Shown here piece after piece: positions 26,973-35,628 of a stretch of 64,000 bases of DNA. Position 1 is the stretch's first letter; each line of letters begins with the position of its first letter. The position numbers and the translations under genes are program-made. Below the pieces are notes generated by a model. That model saw only the letters and a list, made by a program, of their open reading frames with translations, did no database searches and was not told the origin of the DNA. The DNA is from Arcobacter defluvii (GTDB lineage: Bacteria; Campylobacterota; Campylobacteria; Campylobacterales; Arcobacteraceae): assembly GCF_013201725.1 (NCBI RefSeq), contig NZ_CP053835.1:1984001-2048000 (forward strand), written 5' to 3'.

Positions 26973-27717
26973 GAAATCTTCACAAGAAAGCAAAACTCAA
27001 GAAATAGTTTATATAGCAACTTTACCTATACCAGAATCTGAAAATTTAAGAAAAATGGGACTAATTAGTTTATGGTATGACGCCAAATACGACCCAATCC
27101 CAGCAACCCAAATAGGTTATGCTTATGCAAATAAACTACAAGATTATGAAAAAGCTTTACAGTGGTTTGAATACTCAAACTCTATGAAACCAACAGCAGA
27201 TAATTCTGCTTATGCGTGTAGTGCTTTACAACAATTAAAGCAATATGAAAAAGCATTAACATGGTGTAATAATGCCATAAGTCTAGGTAGTACACAAGTA
27301 TTTATAGTTTTAGCTTCAATCTATAATGAACAAGAAAATTATCAAGAAACAGAAAAATGGCTTTTAAAGGCTTTTGATTCAAAAAATAAAGATGCACCAA
27401 TATCATTAGGGTATTTGTATGCAAACAATTTAAAAGATTATGTAAAAGCAGAACAATATTATAAAGAAGCTATAAAAATAAGAGATTTAGAAGCATTTCA
27501 TAATCTTTCAAGGCTGTATCATCATAATTTACATGATGATATCAAAGCTTCTGCTTATGCTATAGCTTTAATAGGAACAAAATATTCTCAACGTTCAGTT
27601 TTAAAGATACTTCAAAAAGAAAGAAAAATCCCAAATGAAACAATAAAAAAAGGTTATGAACTTCAACTAACATCAGATGAATTTCCTATTAAATTCAAAG
27701 GTGATTTAGGATTATGA
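26905..27717 (+). CDS. Repeat lipoprotein 3
   Basis: 270 residues, lipobox TFSAC, 4-bp overlap with copy 2. The linker is PIPESENLRKMGLISLWYDAK, nearly the same as in copy 6. The repeat region is middle type 3 (SLGSTQVFIVLASIYNEQENY), shared with copies 10 and 13. Linker and repeat region therefore have different closest relatives, a direct sign of mosaicism. Confidence 0.75.
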   Translation: MIKGIIKVILLLLLTLTFSACEEKSSQESKTQEIVYIATLPIPESENLRKMGLISLWYDAKYDPIPATQIGYAYANKLQDYEKALQWFEYSNSMKPTADNSAYACSALQQLKQYEKALTWCNNAISLGSTQVFIVLASIYNEQENYQETEKWLLKAFDSKNKDAPISLGYLYANNLKDYVKAEQYYKEAIKIRDLEAFHNLSRLYHHNLHDDIKASAYAIALIGTKYSQRSVLKILQKERKIPNETIKKGYELQLTSDEFPIKFKGDLGL

Positions 27718-28975
27718 TAAAAGGCATAATAAAAGTAATTTTAGTAATATTTATAGTATTTAGTTTTAGTGCTTGTGAGGACAAATCTTCAAACAGTCAA
27801 GCAGAGAAAAAAGAAGAACAAGTAAAGTTTACCCCTAAACTAAAAATGCCTGAGTGGGATAAAGACGGAGGAAAGAAAATCTGGGATGAGTATAAAAATT
27901 GGCACGACGCAAAAAACGACCCAATCCCAGCAACCAAAATAGGATATGCCTATTCAGAAAAGTTACATGATTATGAAAAAGCTTTAGAATGGTACAAATA
28001 TGCTGATTCAATGATTCCTTTAGGTGAAAACTCTTATTTTGCTTGTTATGCTTTACAACAACTAAAAAAATATGATGAAGCTATATCTTGGTGTCAAAAA
28101 GCTATTGATTTAAAATGGAATGAAGCTTTATTTAGAATGGGAGATATTTATAAAGAATTAAATAATTATGAGAAAGCTATTTCATACTATGAACAATCAT
28201 TTGAAAAATCAAAAGATAAAATCTCTGCAAATAATTTAGGATTTATTTTTTCTAGAAAATTAAATAATTATCAAGAAGCTGAAAAATGGTATAAAAAAGC
28301 AATTAAGTTAGACAATTATGAATCATATAAAAATATTTCTAGTTTATACCATGAAAAATTAAAAGATGATATAAAAGCTTCAGCTTATGCAATTGCAGTA
28401 ATAGATACAAAATATACAAAATCCTCAGTTTTAAGAGTTTTACAAAATGAAATGAAAATCCCAAATGAAACAATAAAAAAAGGATATGAACTTCAACTAA
28501 ACTCTGATGAATTTCCTATTAAATTCAAAGGTGATTTAGGATTATGATAAAAGGCATAATAAAAGTAATTTTAGTAATATTTATAGTATTTAGTTTTAAT
28601 GCTTGTGAGGACAAATCTTCACAAGAAAGCAAAAGCCAAGAAATAGTCTATATAGCAACTTTACCTATGCCAGAATGGGATGAAGTAGGTGGGAAGAAAA
28701 TATGGGATGCATATAAAAATTGGCACGACGCCAAACATGACCCAATCCCAGCAACCCAAATAGGTTATGCTTATGCAAATAAATTACAAGATTATGAAAA
28801 AGCTTTACAGTGGTTTGAATACTCAAACTCTATGAAACCAACAGCAGATAATTCTGCTTATGCGTGTTATGTACTTCAAGAAATGAAACAATATGATAAA
28901 GCTATCAAATGGTGTAATGACTCAATCATTCAAGAAAGCAATAAAGAAGCATTGTTTATGCTTGGGACTGTATAT
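27556..28975 (+). repeat. Segmental duplication B, first copy (partner 31506-32925)
   Basis: About 1420 bp at an offset of 3950 bp: the end of lipoprotein 3, all of lipoprotein 4 and the first half of lipoprotein 5. I found no mismatch on reading through. The downstream break falls inside lipoprotein 5, just after ACTGTATAT. Confidence 0.85.
27714..28547 (+). CDS. Repeat lipoprotein 4
   Basis: 277 residues, lipobox SFSAC. The linker contains MPEWDKDGGKKIWDEYKNW. Middle type 4 (FRMGDIYKELNNYEKAISYY) is shared only with copy 8, to which it appears identical at the protein level. The first part of the lipoprotein (EDKSSNSQAEKKEEQVKFTP) also occurs in copies 1 and 11. Confidence 0.75.
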   Translation: MIKGIIKVILVIFIVFSFSACEDKSSNSQAEKKEEQVKFTPKLKMPEWDKDGGKKIWDEYKNWHDAKNDPIPATKIGYAYSEKLHDYEKALEWYKYADSMIPLGENSYFACYALQQLKKYDEAISWCQKAIDLKWNEALFRMGDIYKELNNYEKAISYYEQSFEKSKDKISANNLGFIFSRKLNNYQEAEKWYKKAIKLDNYESYKNISSLYHEKLKDDIKASAYAIAVIDTKYTKSSVLRVLQNEMKIPNETIKKGYELQLNSDEFPIKFKGDLGL

Positions 28976-29368
28976 TATGATGTTGAACAATATAATAAAG
29001 CAATAGAATATTATAAATTATCTGCAAATAAAGGTTTTACAGATGCTTTAACAAATATAGGATATATCTATGAAGAAAAATTAAAAGATTATAAAGAAGC
29101 TGAACAATGGTACTTAAAAGCAGTAAAAGAAAAAAGCTATAAAGGATTTCATGGATTATCTTATCTATATTATTCAAAATTAAATGATAATGTAAAATCA
29201 AGTGCATATGCTATAGCTTTAATAGGAACAAAATATTCTCAACGTTCAGTTTTAAAGATACTTCAAAAAGAAAGAAAAATCCCAAATGAAACAATAAAAA
29301 AAGGTTATGAACTTCAACTAACATCAGATGAATTTCCTATTAAATATAAAGGTAATTTAGGATTATGA
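28544..29368 (+). CDS. Repeat lipoprotein 5
   Basis: 274 residues, lipobox SFNAC, ATGA overlap with copy 4. The linker has MPEWDEVGGKKIWDAYKNW. Middle type 2. The first half is the same as in copy 9, which then switches to the copy-6 type of repeat region. It ends YKGNLGL, intermediate between the two common endings. Confidence 0.75.
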   Translation: MIKGIIKVILVIFIVFSFNACEDKSSQESKSQEIVYIATLPMPEWDEVGGKKIWDAYKNWHDAKHDPIPATQIGYAYANKLQDYEKALQWFEYSNSMKPTADNSAYACYVLQEMKQYDKAIKWCNDSIIQESNKEALFMLGTVYYDVEQYNKAIEYYKLSANKGFTDALTNIGYIYEEKLKDYKEAEQWYLKAVKEKSYKGFHGLSYLYYSKLNDNVKSSAYAIALIGTKYSQRSVLKILQKERKIPNETIKKGYELQLTSDEFPIKYKGNLGL

Positions 29369-30183
29369 TAAAAGGCATAATAAAAGTAATTTTATTACTA
29401 TTACTAACTCTTACCTTTTGTGCTTGCGAAGAGAAATCTTCACAAGAAAGCAAAACTCAAGAAATAGTTTATATAGCAACTTTACCTATACCAGAATCTG
29501 AAAATTTAAGAAAAATGGGACTAATTAGTTTATGGTATGACGCCAAATCCGACCCAATCCCAGCAACCCAAATAGGTTATGCTTATGCAAATAAATTACA
29601 AGATTATGAAAAAGCATTACAGTGGTTTGAATACTCAAACTCTATGAAACCAACAGCAGATAACTCTGCTTATGCGTGTTATGTGCTTCAAGAAATGAAA
29701 CAATATGATAAAGCTATCAAATGGTGTAATGACTCAATCATTCAAGAAAGCAATAAAGAAGCATTGTTTATGCTTGGGACTATATATGAAGATACACAAA
29801 AATATGATAAGGCAATAGAATATTATAAATTATCTGCAAATAAAGGTTATGTAAATGCAATGAATAACTTAGGGTTTGTTTATAATGAAAAATTAAAAGA
29901 TTATAACCTAGCAGAACAATGGTATTTAAAAGCAGTAAAAAAAAGAAATTATACAGCTTTTAATAATATAGCTCTTTTTTATCATGAAGATTTACATGAT
30001 GATATCAAAGCTTCTGCTTATGCTATAGCTTTAATAGGAAATAAATATAGTTATCAATCGGTTATGAATTTATTAAAAAAAGATTGGCAAATCCCAAATG
30101 AAATCATAAAAAAAGGTTATGAACTTCAACTAACATCAGATGAATTTCCTATTAAATATAAAGAAAATCTAAATTTAGAGTAA
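29365..30183 (+). CDS. Repeat lipoprotein 6 (last before orphan tail 1)
   Basis: 272 residues, lipobox TFCAC. Linker as in copy 3. Middle type 6 (YEDTQKYDKAIEYYKLSANKGY) is shared with copy 9. It ends YKENLNLE followed by TAAATAAAA and the ATG of the tail gene. The other two copies that precede a tail start (9 and 13) share this ending, while the rest end GDLGL, GDLEL or GNLGL with an ATGA overlap. The ending thus marks a cassette boundary. Confidence 0.75.
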   Translation: MIKGIIKVILLLLLTLTFCACEEKSSQESKTQEIVYIATLPIPESENLRKMGLISLWYDAKSDPIPATQIGYAYANKLQDYEKALQWFEYSNSMKPTADNSAYACYVLQEMKQYDKAIKWCNDSIIQESNKEALFMLGTIYEDTQKYDKAIEYYKLSANKGYVNAMNNLGFVYNEKLKDYNLAEQWYLKAVKKRNYTAFNNIALFYHEDLHDDIKASAYAIALIGNKYSYQSVMNLLKKDWQIPNEIIKKGYELQLTSDEFPIKYKENLNLE

Positions 30184-30343
30184 ATAAAAATGTCAATTTT
30201 TTTTAACCCAATAAAAGAATTTTCCGCAAAATATCTTTTAGAAATAAAAAATAAAAAAGAAGAATTAAAAACTATAAATAATGAAGGTTTTAGAAGTGCT
30301 AAAAAGATAATTGATTTTATAGGTCAAAACTATAAAACAAATG
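30140..30343 (+). repeat. Cassette-junction repeat (further copies at about 33278-33481 and 37245-37322)
   Basis: The last codons of the preceding lipoprotein, a TAAATAAAA spacer and the first 50 or so codons of the orphan tail are almost identical at 30140 and 33278 (offset 3138). A third copy (offset 7105) matches only up to 37322, nine codons into the tail, and then stops. Confidence 0.8.
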
Positions 30344-30849
30344 AGTTATATTTCGATACGGCTTTAGAAAATGAGATAAGTTTCTTTAAAACTTCAATCT
30401 ATGGAATAGACTTAAAAAAAGTAGATTATAAAATAACAAATAAAAGAACAGTTATTGCTGGGATTGAAAGAGGGTTTAATGTAGAACATGCTTTAGGGAT
30501 TCCAAAGTCTTTAGCGGAGGATAAACAGTTTAAATTCTTTTTTGCACCTTATACTGGAGCAGAATATTTGGAATATGATGCTAATACATTAGTAAGTAAA
30601 TCAGAAAATTATATCTTCAACCTTTTCCCTAATGAAGCCTCTTATTATCAAGATAGGCAATTTGGACAATCTGCCCATAGTGCAAATTTTAAAGTGCATG
30701 TGATAGTTTTAAGTTCATTAGTCAATGCTAAATATGAGATACAAATAGATAGAGGAGTGAGTGAAAACTATATTATGAGAATAAGCAATATAGAGCAAAT
30801 TAGCTTTACTCCTGAAGATAAACAATTTTTAGAAGGAAAAATGAAATGA
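30190..30849 (+). CDS. Orphan effector-tail module 1
   Basis: 219 residues with no signal peptide. After a short leader (MSIFFNPIKE) it aligns with the C-terminal tail of the effector: FSAKYLLE, then EGF-x-SAKKI, DFIG-x-NYKTNELYFDTAL, SIYG, then a divergent half in which only scattered positions persist (YIFNLFPNEASYY, IVLSSLVNAKYEI, ISNIEQISFTPED). It lacks the PAAR-like and hydrophobic parts, so it is unlikely to be secreted on its own. I read it as a silent alternative tail that could be swapped into the effector by homologous recombination, like orphan CdiA-CT or Rhs-CT cassettes. Its stop overlaps the ATG of lipoprotein 7 by 4 bp. Confidence 0.75.
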   Translation: MSIFFNPIKEFSAKYLLEIKNKKEELKTINNEGFRSAKKIIDFIGQNYKTNELYFDTALENEISFFKTSIYGIDLKKVDYKITNKRTVIAGIERGFNVEHALGIPKSLAEDKQFKFFFAPYTGAEYLEYDANTLVSKSENYIFNLFPNEASYYQDRQFGQSAHSANFKVHVIVLSSLVNAKYEIQIDRGVSENYIMRISNIEQISFTPEDKQFLEGKMK

Positions 30850-31667
30850 TACAAACATTAACTAAAGTACTATTATTTATATTTATTATTAGTTTTAGCG
30901 CTTGTGAGGATAAAGGCTCACAAAAAACCCAAACGCAAGAAGTACAATATAAAGCTACGTTACCTATGCCGGAATGGGACGATATTGCAGATAAAAATAT
31001 TGATAAATATTGGCGAAGCCGTAATGCAGCCAAATCCGACCCAATCCCAGCAACCCAAATAGGTTATGCTTATGCAAATAAATTACAAGATTATGAAAAA
31101 GCTTTACAGTGGTTTGAATACTCAAACTCTATGAAACCAACAGCAGATAATTCTGCTTATGCGTGTTATGTACTTCAAGAAATGAAACAATATGATAAAG
31201 CTATCAAATGGTGTAATGACTCAATCATTCAAGAAAGCAATAAAGAAGCATTGTTTATGCTTGGGACTGTATATTATGATGTTGAACAATATAATAAAGC
31301 AATAGAATATTATAAATTATCTGCAAATAAAGGTTTTACAGATGCTTTAACAAATATAGGATATATCTATGAAGAAAAATTAAAAGATTATAAAGAAGCT
31401 GAACAATGGTACTTAAAAGCAGTAAAAGAAAAAAGCTATAAAGGATTTCATGGATTATCTTATCTATATTATTCAAAATTAAATAATAATGTAAAATCAA
31501 GTGCATATGCTATAGCTTTAATAGGAACAAAATATTCTCAACGTTCAGTTTTAAAGATACTTCAAAAAGAAAGAAAAATCCCAAATGAAACAATAAAAAA
31601 AGGTTATGAACTTCAACTAACATCAGATGAATTTCCTATTAAATTCAAAGGTGATTTAGGATTATGA
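30846..31667 (+). CDS. Repeat lipoprotein 7, putative immunity protein of tail 1
   Basis: 273 residues, lipobox SFSAC. The N-terminus MIQTLTKVLLF and linker (MPEWDDIADKNIDKYWRSRNAAK) are unique to this copy, while from DPIPATQIG onward it is middle type 2, one residue different from copies 2 and 5 in the KLNNNVKSS segment. It is translationally coupled to tail 1. A unique N-terminal third on a shared scaffold suggests that specificity lies in the linker (inference). Confidence 0.75.
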   Translation: MIQTLTKVLLFIFIISFSACEDKGSQKTQTQEVQYKATLPMPEWDDIADKNIDKYWRSRNAAKSDPIPATQIGYAYANKLQDYEKALQWFEYSNSMKPTADNSAYACYVLQEMKQYDKAIKWCNDSIIQESNKEALFMLGTVYYDVEQYNKAIEYYKLSANKGFTDALTNIGYIYEEKLKDYKEAEQWYLKAVKEKSYKGFHGLSYLYYSKLNNNVKSSAYAIALIGTKYSQRSVLKILQKERKIPNETIKKGYELQLTSDEFPIKFKGDLGL

Positions 31668-32925
31668 TAAAAGGCATAATAAAAGTAATTTTAGTAATAT
31701 TTATAGTATTTAGTTTTAGTGCTTGTGAGGACAAATCTTCAAACAGTCAAGCAGAGAAAAAAGAAGAACAAGTAAAGTTTACCCCTAAACTAAAAATGCC
31801 TGAGTGGGATAAAGACGGAGGAAAGAAAATCTGGGATGAGTATAAAAATTGGCACGACGCAAAAAACGACCCAATCCCAGCAACCAAAATAGGATATGCC
31901 TATTCAGAAAAGTTACATGATTATGAAAAAGCTTTAGAATGGTACAAATATGCTGATTCAATGATTCCTTTAGGTGAAAACTCTTATTTTGCTTGTTATG
32001 CTTTACAACAACTAAAAAAATATGATGAAGCTATATCTTGGTGTCAAAAAGCTATTGATTTAAAATGGAATGAAGCTTTATTTAGAATGGGAGATATTTA
32101 TAAAGAATTAAATAATTATGAGAAAGCTATTTCATACTATGAACAATCATTTGAAAAATCAAAAGATAAAATCTCTGCAAATAATTTAGGATTTATTTTT
32201 TCTAGAAAATTAAATAATTATCAAGAAGCTGAAAAATGGTATAAAAAAGCAATTAAGTTAGACAATTATGAATCATATAAAAATATTTCTAGTTTATACC
32301 ATGAAAAATTAAAAGATGATATAAAAGCTTCAGCTTATGCAATTGCAGTAATAGATACAAAATATACAAAATCCTCAGTTTTAAGAGTTTTACAAAATGA
32401 AATGAAAATCCCAAATGAAACAATAAAAAAAGGATATGAACTTCAACTAAACTCTGATGAATTTCCTATTAAATTCAAAGGTGATTTAGGATTATGATAA
32501 AAGGCATAATAAAAGTAATTTTAGTAATATTTATAGTATTTAGTTTTAATGCTTGTGAGGACAAATCTTCACAAGAAAGCAAAAGCCAAGAAATAGTCTA
32601 TATAGCAACTTTACCTATGCCAGAATGGGATGAAGTAGGTGGGAAGAAAATATGGGATGCATATAAAAATTGGCACGACGCCAAACATGACCCAATCCCA
32701 GCAACCCAAATAGGTTATGCTTATGCAAATAAATTACAAGATTATGAAAAAGCTTTACAGTGGTTTGAATACTCAAACTCTATGAAACCAACAGCAGATA
32801 ATTCTGCTTATGCGTGTTATGTACTTCAAGAAATGAAACAATATGATAAAGCTATCAAATGGTGTAATGACTCAATCATTCAAGAAAGCAATAAAGAAGC
32901 ATTGTTTATGCTTGGGACTGTATAT
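31506..32925 (+). repeat. Segmental duplication B, second copy (partner 27556-28975)
   Basis: It covers the end of lipoprotein 7, all of lipoprotein 8 and the first half of lipoprotein 9. Confidence 0.85.
31664..32497 (+). CDS. Repeat lipoprotein 8 (duplicate of copy 4)
   Basis: 277 residues, apparently identical to copy 4 at 27714 in protein and, as far as I can read, DNA. It sits second in its cassette, behind the tail-coupled copy 7. Perfect conservation between copies 3.9 kb apart points to a recent duplication or gene conversion. Confidence 0.75.
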   Translation: MIKGIIKVILVIFIVFSFSACEDKSSNSQAEKKEEQVKFTPKLKMPEWDKDGGKKIWDEYKNWHDAKNDPIPATKIGYAYSEKLHDYEKALEWYKYADSMIPLGENSYFACYALQQLKKYDEAISWCQKAIDLKWNEALFRMGDIYKELNNYEKAISYYEQSFEKSKDKISANNLGFIFSRKLNNYQEAEKWYKKAIKLDNYESYKNISSLYHEKLKDDIKASAYAIAVIDTKYTKSSVLRVLQNEMKIPNETIKKGYELQLNSDEFPIKFKGDLGL

Positions 32926-33321
32926 GAAGATACACAAAAATATGATAAGGCAATAGAATATTATAAATTATCTGCAAATAAAGGTTATGTAAATGCAATG
33001 AATAACTTAGGGTTTGTTTATAATGAAAAATTAAAAGATTATAACCTAGCAGAACAATGGTATTTAAAAGCAGTAAAAAAAAGAAATTATACAGCTTTTA
33101 ATAATATAGCTCTTTTTTATCATGAAGATTTACATGATGATATCAAAGCTTCTGCTTATGCTATAGCTTTAATAGGAAATAAATATAGTTATCAATCGGT
33201 TATGAATTTATTAAAAAAAGATTGGCAAATCCCAAATGATATTATTCAGAAAGGTTATGAACTTCAACTATCATCAGATGAATTTCCTATTAAATATAAA
33301 GAAAATCTAAATTTAGAGTAA
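32494..33321 (+). CDS. Repeat lipoprotein 9 (chimera of copies 5 and 6)
   Basis: 275 residues. Up to EALFMLGTV it equals copy 5, and from YEDTQKYDKAIEY on it follows copy 6, including the YKENLNLE ending. A crossover in the shared DNA near 32921-32926 that removed one gene unit would produce exactly this. A short patch near the end (NDIIQKGYELQLSS) comes from yet another copy type. Confidence 0.75.
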   Translation: MIKGIIKVILVIFIVFSFNACEDKSSQESKSQEIVYIATLPMPEWDEVGGKKIWDAYKNWHDAKHDPIPATQIGYAYANKLQDYEKALQWFEYSNSMKPTADNSAYACYVLQEMKQYDKAIKWCNDSIIQESNKEALFMLGTVYEDTQKYDKAIEYYKLSANKGYVNAMNNLGFVYNEKLKDYNLAEQWYLKAVKKRNYTAFNNIALFYHEDLHDDIKASAYAIALIGNKYSYQSVMNLLKKDWQIPNDIIQKGYELQLSSDEFPIKYKENLNLE

Positions 33322-33327
33322 ATAAAA

Positions 33328-33999
33328 ATGTCAATTTTTTTTAACCCAATAAAAGAATTTTCCGCAAAATATCTTTTAGAAATAAAAAATAAAAAAGAAG
33401 AATTAAAAACTATAAATAATGAAGGTTTTACAAGTGCTAAAAAGATAATTGATTTTATAGGTCAAAACTATAAAACAAATGAAAACTATTTTGAAACTGC
33501 CTTGGAAAATGAACTAAGCTTTTTTAAAACTAGCATATATGGTTTAGAAGTGAAAGAAACTGAGTATAAAATAGATAGAAGAATGTCAATAAATGGTATT
33601 GAGAGAAGTTTTAGAGTACATCATGCAATAAAGATTTCAAATACTTTAATTAATGATGTTAAATTCAAACTCTTTTTTACATCTTACAAAGGAAGTGAAT
33701 ATTTGAACATTACTAAAACTAGATTAATTGCCACTAATGGAGTTTTTAATCTTTTTCCTGATAATAATCCATATTATGATATAAATAATTTTGGATTTAA
33801 TATTAAAAAAGTAGATTATAAAGCATATATTATTATCTTAAGTTCAATATTTAATGCTAAATATGAAATAACTTTAAGCGATAGTAACAAACAATCACCT
33901 AATATTGATATAGTAATAAGCAAAGTAAAACAAGTAAGTTTTACACCAGAAGATAAAGAATTTATAAAAGGAAAAAAAGATGATTCAAAAACTAACTAA
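33328..33999 (+). CDS. Orphan effector-tail module 2
   Basis: 223 residues. The first 50 codons are almost identical to orphan tail 1 (same MSIFFNPIKEFSAKYLLE start), then the sequence diverges after YKTNE (NYFETALENELSFFKTSIYG). The second half keeps only landmark positions (GVFNLFPDNNPYYD, IIILSSIFNAKYEI, VKQVSFTPEDKEF). Compared with the effector tail and tail 1 this is a third specificity variant. It overlaps lipoprotein 10 by 20 bp, so its last codons and the lipoprotein start are read in two frames. Confidence 0.75.
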   Translation: MSIFFNPIKEFSAKYLLEIKNKKEELKTINNEGFTSAKKIIDFIGQNYKTNENYFETALENELSFFKTSIYGLEVKETEYKIDRRMSINGIERSFRVHHAIKISNTLINDVKFKLFFTSYKGSEYLNITKTRLIATNGVFNLFPDNNPYYDINNFGFNIKKVDYKAYIIILSSIFNAKYEITLSDSNKQSPNIDIVISKVKQVSFTPEDKEFIKGKKDDSKTN

Positions 34000-34804
34000 A
34001 TTAATTTTAATAAGCTTTCTAATAATATATTTCACTGCGTGTAATGATTCATTACAAAATAATAAGAATGAAAAAAATAAACAAATAGAATATAAGTCTA
34101 ATTTACCAATGCCTGAACTTGAAGAAAAACATATAAATCAATATTTTAAACTATCAACAGTGATAAATGCAAAATCCGACCCAATCCCAGCAACCCAAAT
34201 AGGTTATGCTTATGCAAATAAACTACAAGATTATGAAAAAGCTTTACAGTGGTTTGAATACTCAAACTCTATGAAACCAACAGCAGATAATTCTGCTTAT
34301 GCGTGTAGTGCTTTACAACAATTAAAGCAATATGAAAAAGCATTAACATGGTGTAATAATGCCATAAGTCTAGGTAGTACACAAGTATTTATAGTTTTAG
34401 CTTCAATCTATAATGAACAAGAAAATTATCAAGAAACAGAAAAATGGCTTTTAAAGGCTTTTGATTCAAAAAATAAAGATGCACCAATATCATTAGGGTA
34501 TTTGTATGCAAACAATTTAAAAGATTATGTAAAAGCAGAACAATATTATAAAGAAGCTATAAAAATAAGAGATTTAGAAGCATTTCATAATCTTTCAAGG
34601 CTGTATCATCATAATTTACATGATGATATCAAAGCTTCTGCTTATGCTATAGCTTTAATAGGAAATAAATATAGCTATCAATCGGTTATGAATTTATTAA
34701 AAAAAGATTGGCAAATCCCAAATGAAACAATAAAAAAAGGTTATGAATTACAATTAAATTCTCCTGAGTTTCCTATAAAATATAAAGGTGATTTAGGATT
34801 ATGA
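33980..34804 (+). CDS. Repeat lipoprotein 10, putative immunity protein of tail 2
   Basis: 274 residues, lipobox YFTAC. It has the most divergent N-terminal third of all copies (MIQKLTKLILISFLI, CNDSLQNNKNEKN, ELEEKHINQYFKLSTV). From DPIPATQIG onward it joins the common scaffold with middle type 3. It follows the rule that the lipoprotein directly behind a tail starts MIQ and has a private linker. The AAAAAAAGATG context gives a weak ribosome binding site, so coupling to tail 2 is likely. Confidence 0.75.
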   Translation: MIQKLTKLILISFLIIYFTACNDSLQNNKNEKNKQIEYKSNLPMPELEEKHINQYFKLSTVINAKSDPIPATQIGYAYANKLQDYEKALQWFEYSNSMKPTADNSAYACSALQQLKQYEKALTWCNNAISLGSTQVFIVLASIYNEQENYQETEKWLLKAFDSKNKDAPISLGYLYANNLKDYVKAEQYYKEAIKIRDLEAFHNLSRLYHHNLHDDIKASAYAIALIGNKYSYQSVMNLLKKDWQIPNETIKKGYELQLNSPEFPIKYKGDLGL

Positions 34805-35628
34805 TAAAAGGCATAATAAAAGTAATTTTAGTAATATTTATAGTATTTAGTTTTAGTGCTTGTGAGGACAAATCTTCAAACAGTCAAGCAGAGAAAAAAG
34901 AAGAACAAGTAAAGTTTACCCCTAAACTAAAAATGCCTGAGTGGGATAAAGACGGAGGAAAGAAAATCTGGGATGAGTATAAAAATTGGCACGACGCAAA
35001 AAATGACCCAATCCCAGCGATGAAAATAGGATATGCCTATTCAGAAAAGTTACATGATTATGAAAAAGCTTTAGAATGGTACAAATATGCTGATTCAATG
35101 ATTCCTTTAGGTGAAAACTCTTATTTTGCTTGTTATGCTTTACAACAACTAAAAAAATATGATGAAGCTATATCTTGGTGTCAAAAAGCTATTGATTTAA
35201 AATGGAATGAAGCTTTATATCAATTAGGAACTGTTTATTATAAAAAAAATGATTTTGATAATGCTTTAAAATGGTTTACTAAAGCATATGAAAAAGGAGA
35301 AAAAATTGCAGTAACTAGTATTGGACTTAGCAATACAAAACTTGGTAATATTCTAGAAGCTGAAAAATGGTACAAAAAAGGAGTTGAAGAAAGTAATGTA
35401 GACTCTTATCATAATATTGGAAGATTCTATTTCCATACAATGAAAGATAATCTAAAAGCGAGTGCTTATTCTATTGCATTAATAGATACAAAATATACTA
35501 AAAAATCTGTTTTAAGAGTTTTACAAGATGAATGGAAAATCCCAAATGATATTATTCAGAAAGGTTATGAACTTCAACTATCATCAGATGAATTTCCTAT
35601 TAAATTCAAAGGTGATTTAGGATTATGA
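34801..35628 (+). CDS. Repeat lipoprotein 11 (chimera of copies 4 and 1)
   Basis: 275 residues. The N-terminus and linker are those of copies 4 and 8 (MPEWDKDGGKKIWDEYKNW). From about DPIPAMKIG onward it is copy 1 (LYQLGTVYYKKNDFDNALKW). The switch lies at 34993, the left end of segmental duplication A. Confidence 0.75.
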   Translation: MIKGIIKVILVIFIVFSFSACEDKSSNSQAEKKEEQVKFTPKLKMPEWDKDGGKKIWDEYKNWHDAKNDPIPAMKIGYAYSEKLHDYEKALEWYKYADSMIPLGENSYFACYALQQLKKYDEAISWCQKAIDLKWNEALYQLGTVYYKKNDFDNALKWFTKAYEKGEKIAVTSIGLSNTKLGNILEAEKWYKKGVEESNVDSYHNIGRFYFHTMKDNLKASAYSIALIDTKYTKKSVLRVLQDEWKIPNDIIQKGYELQLSSDEFPIKFKGDLGL

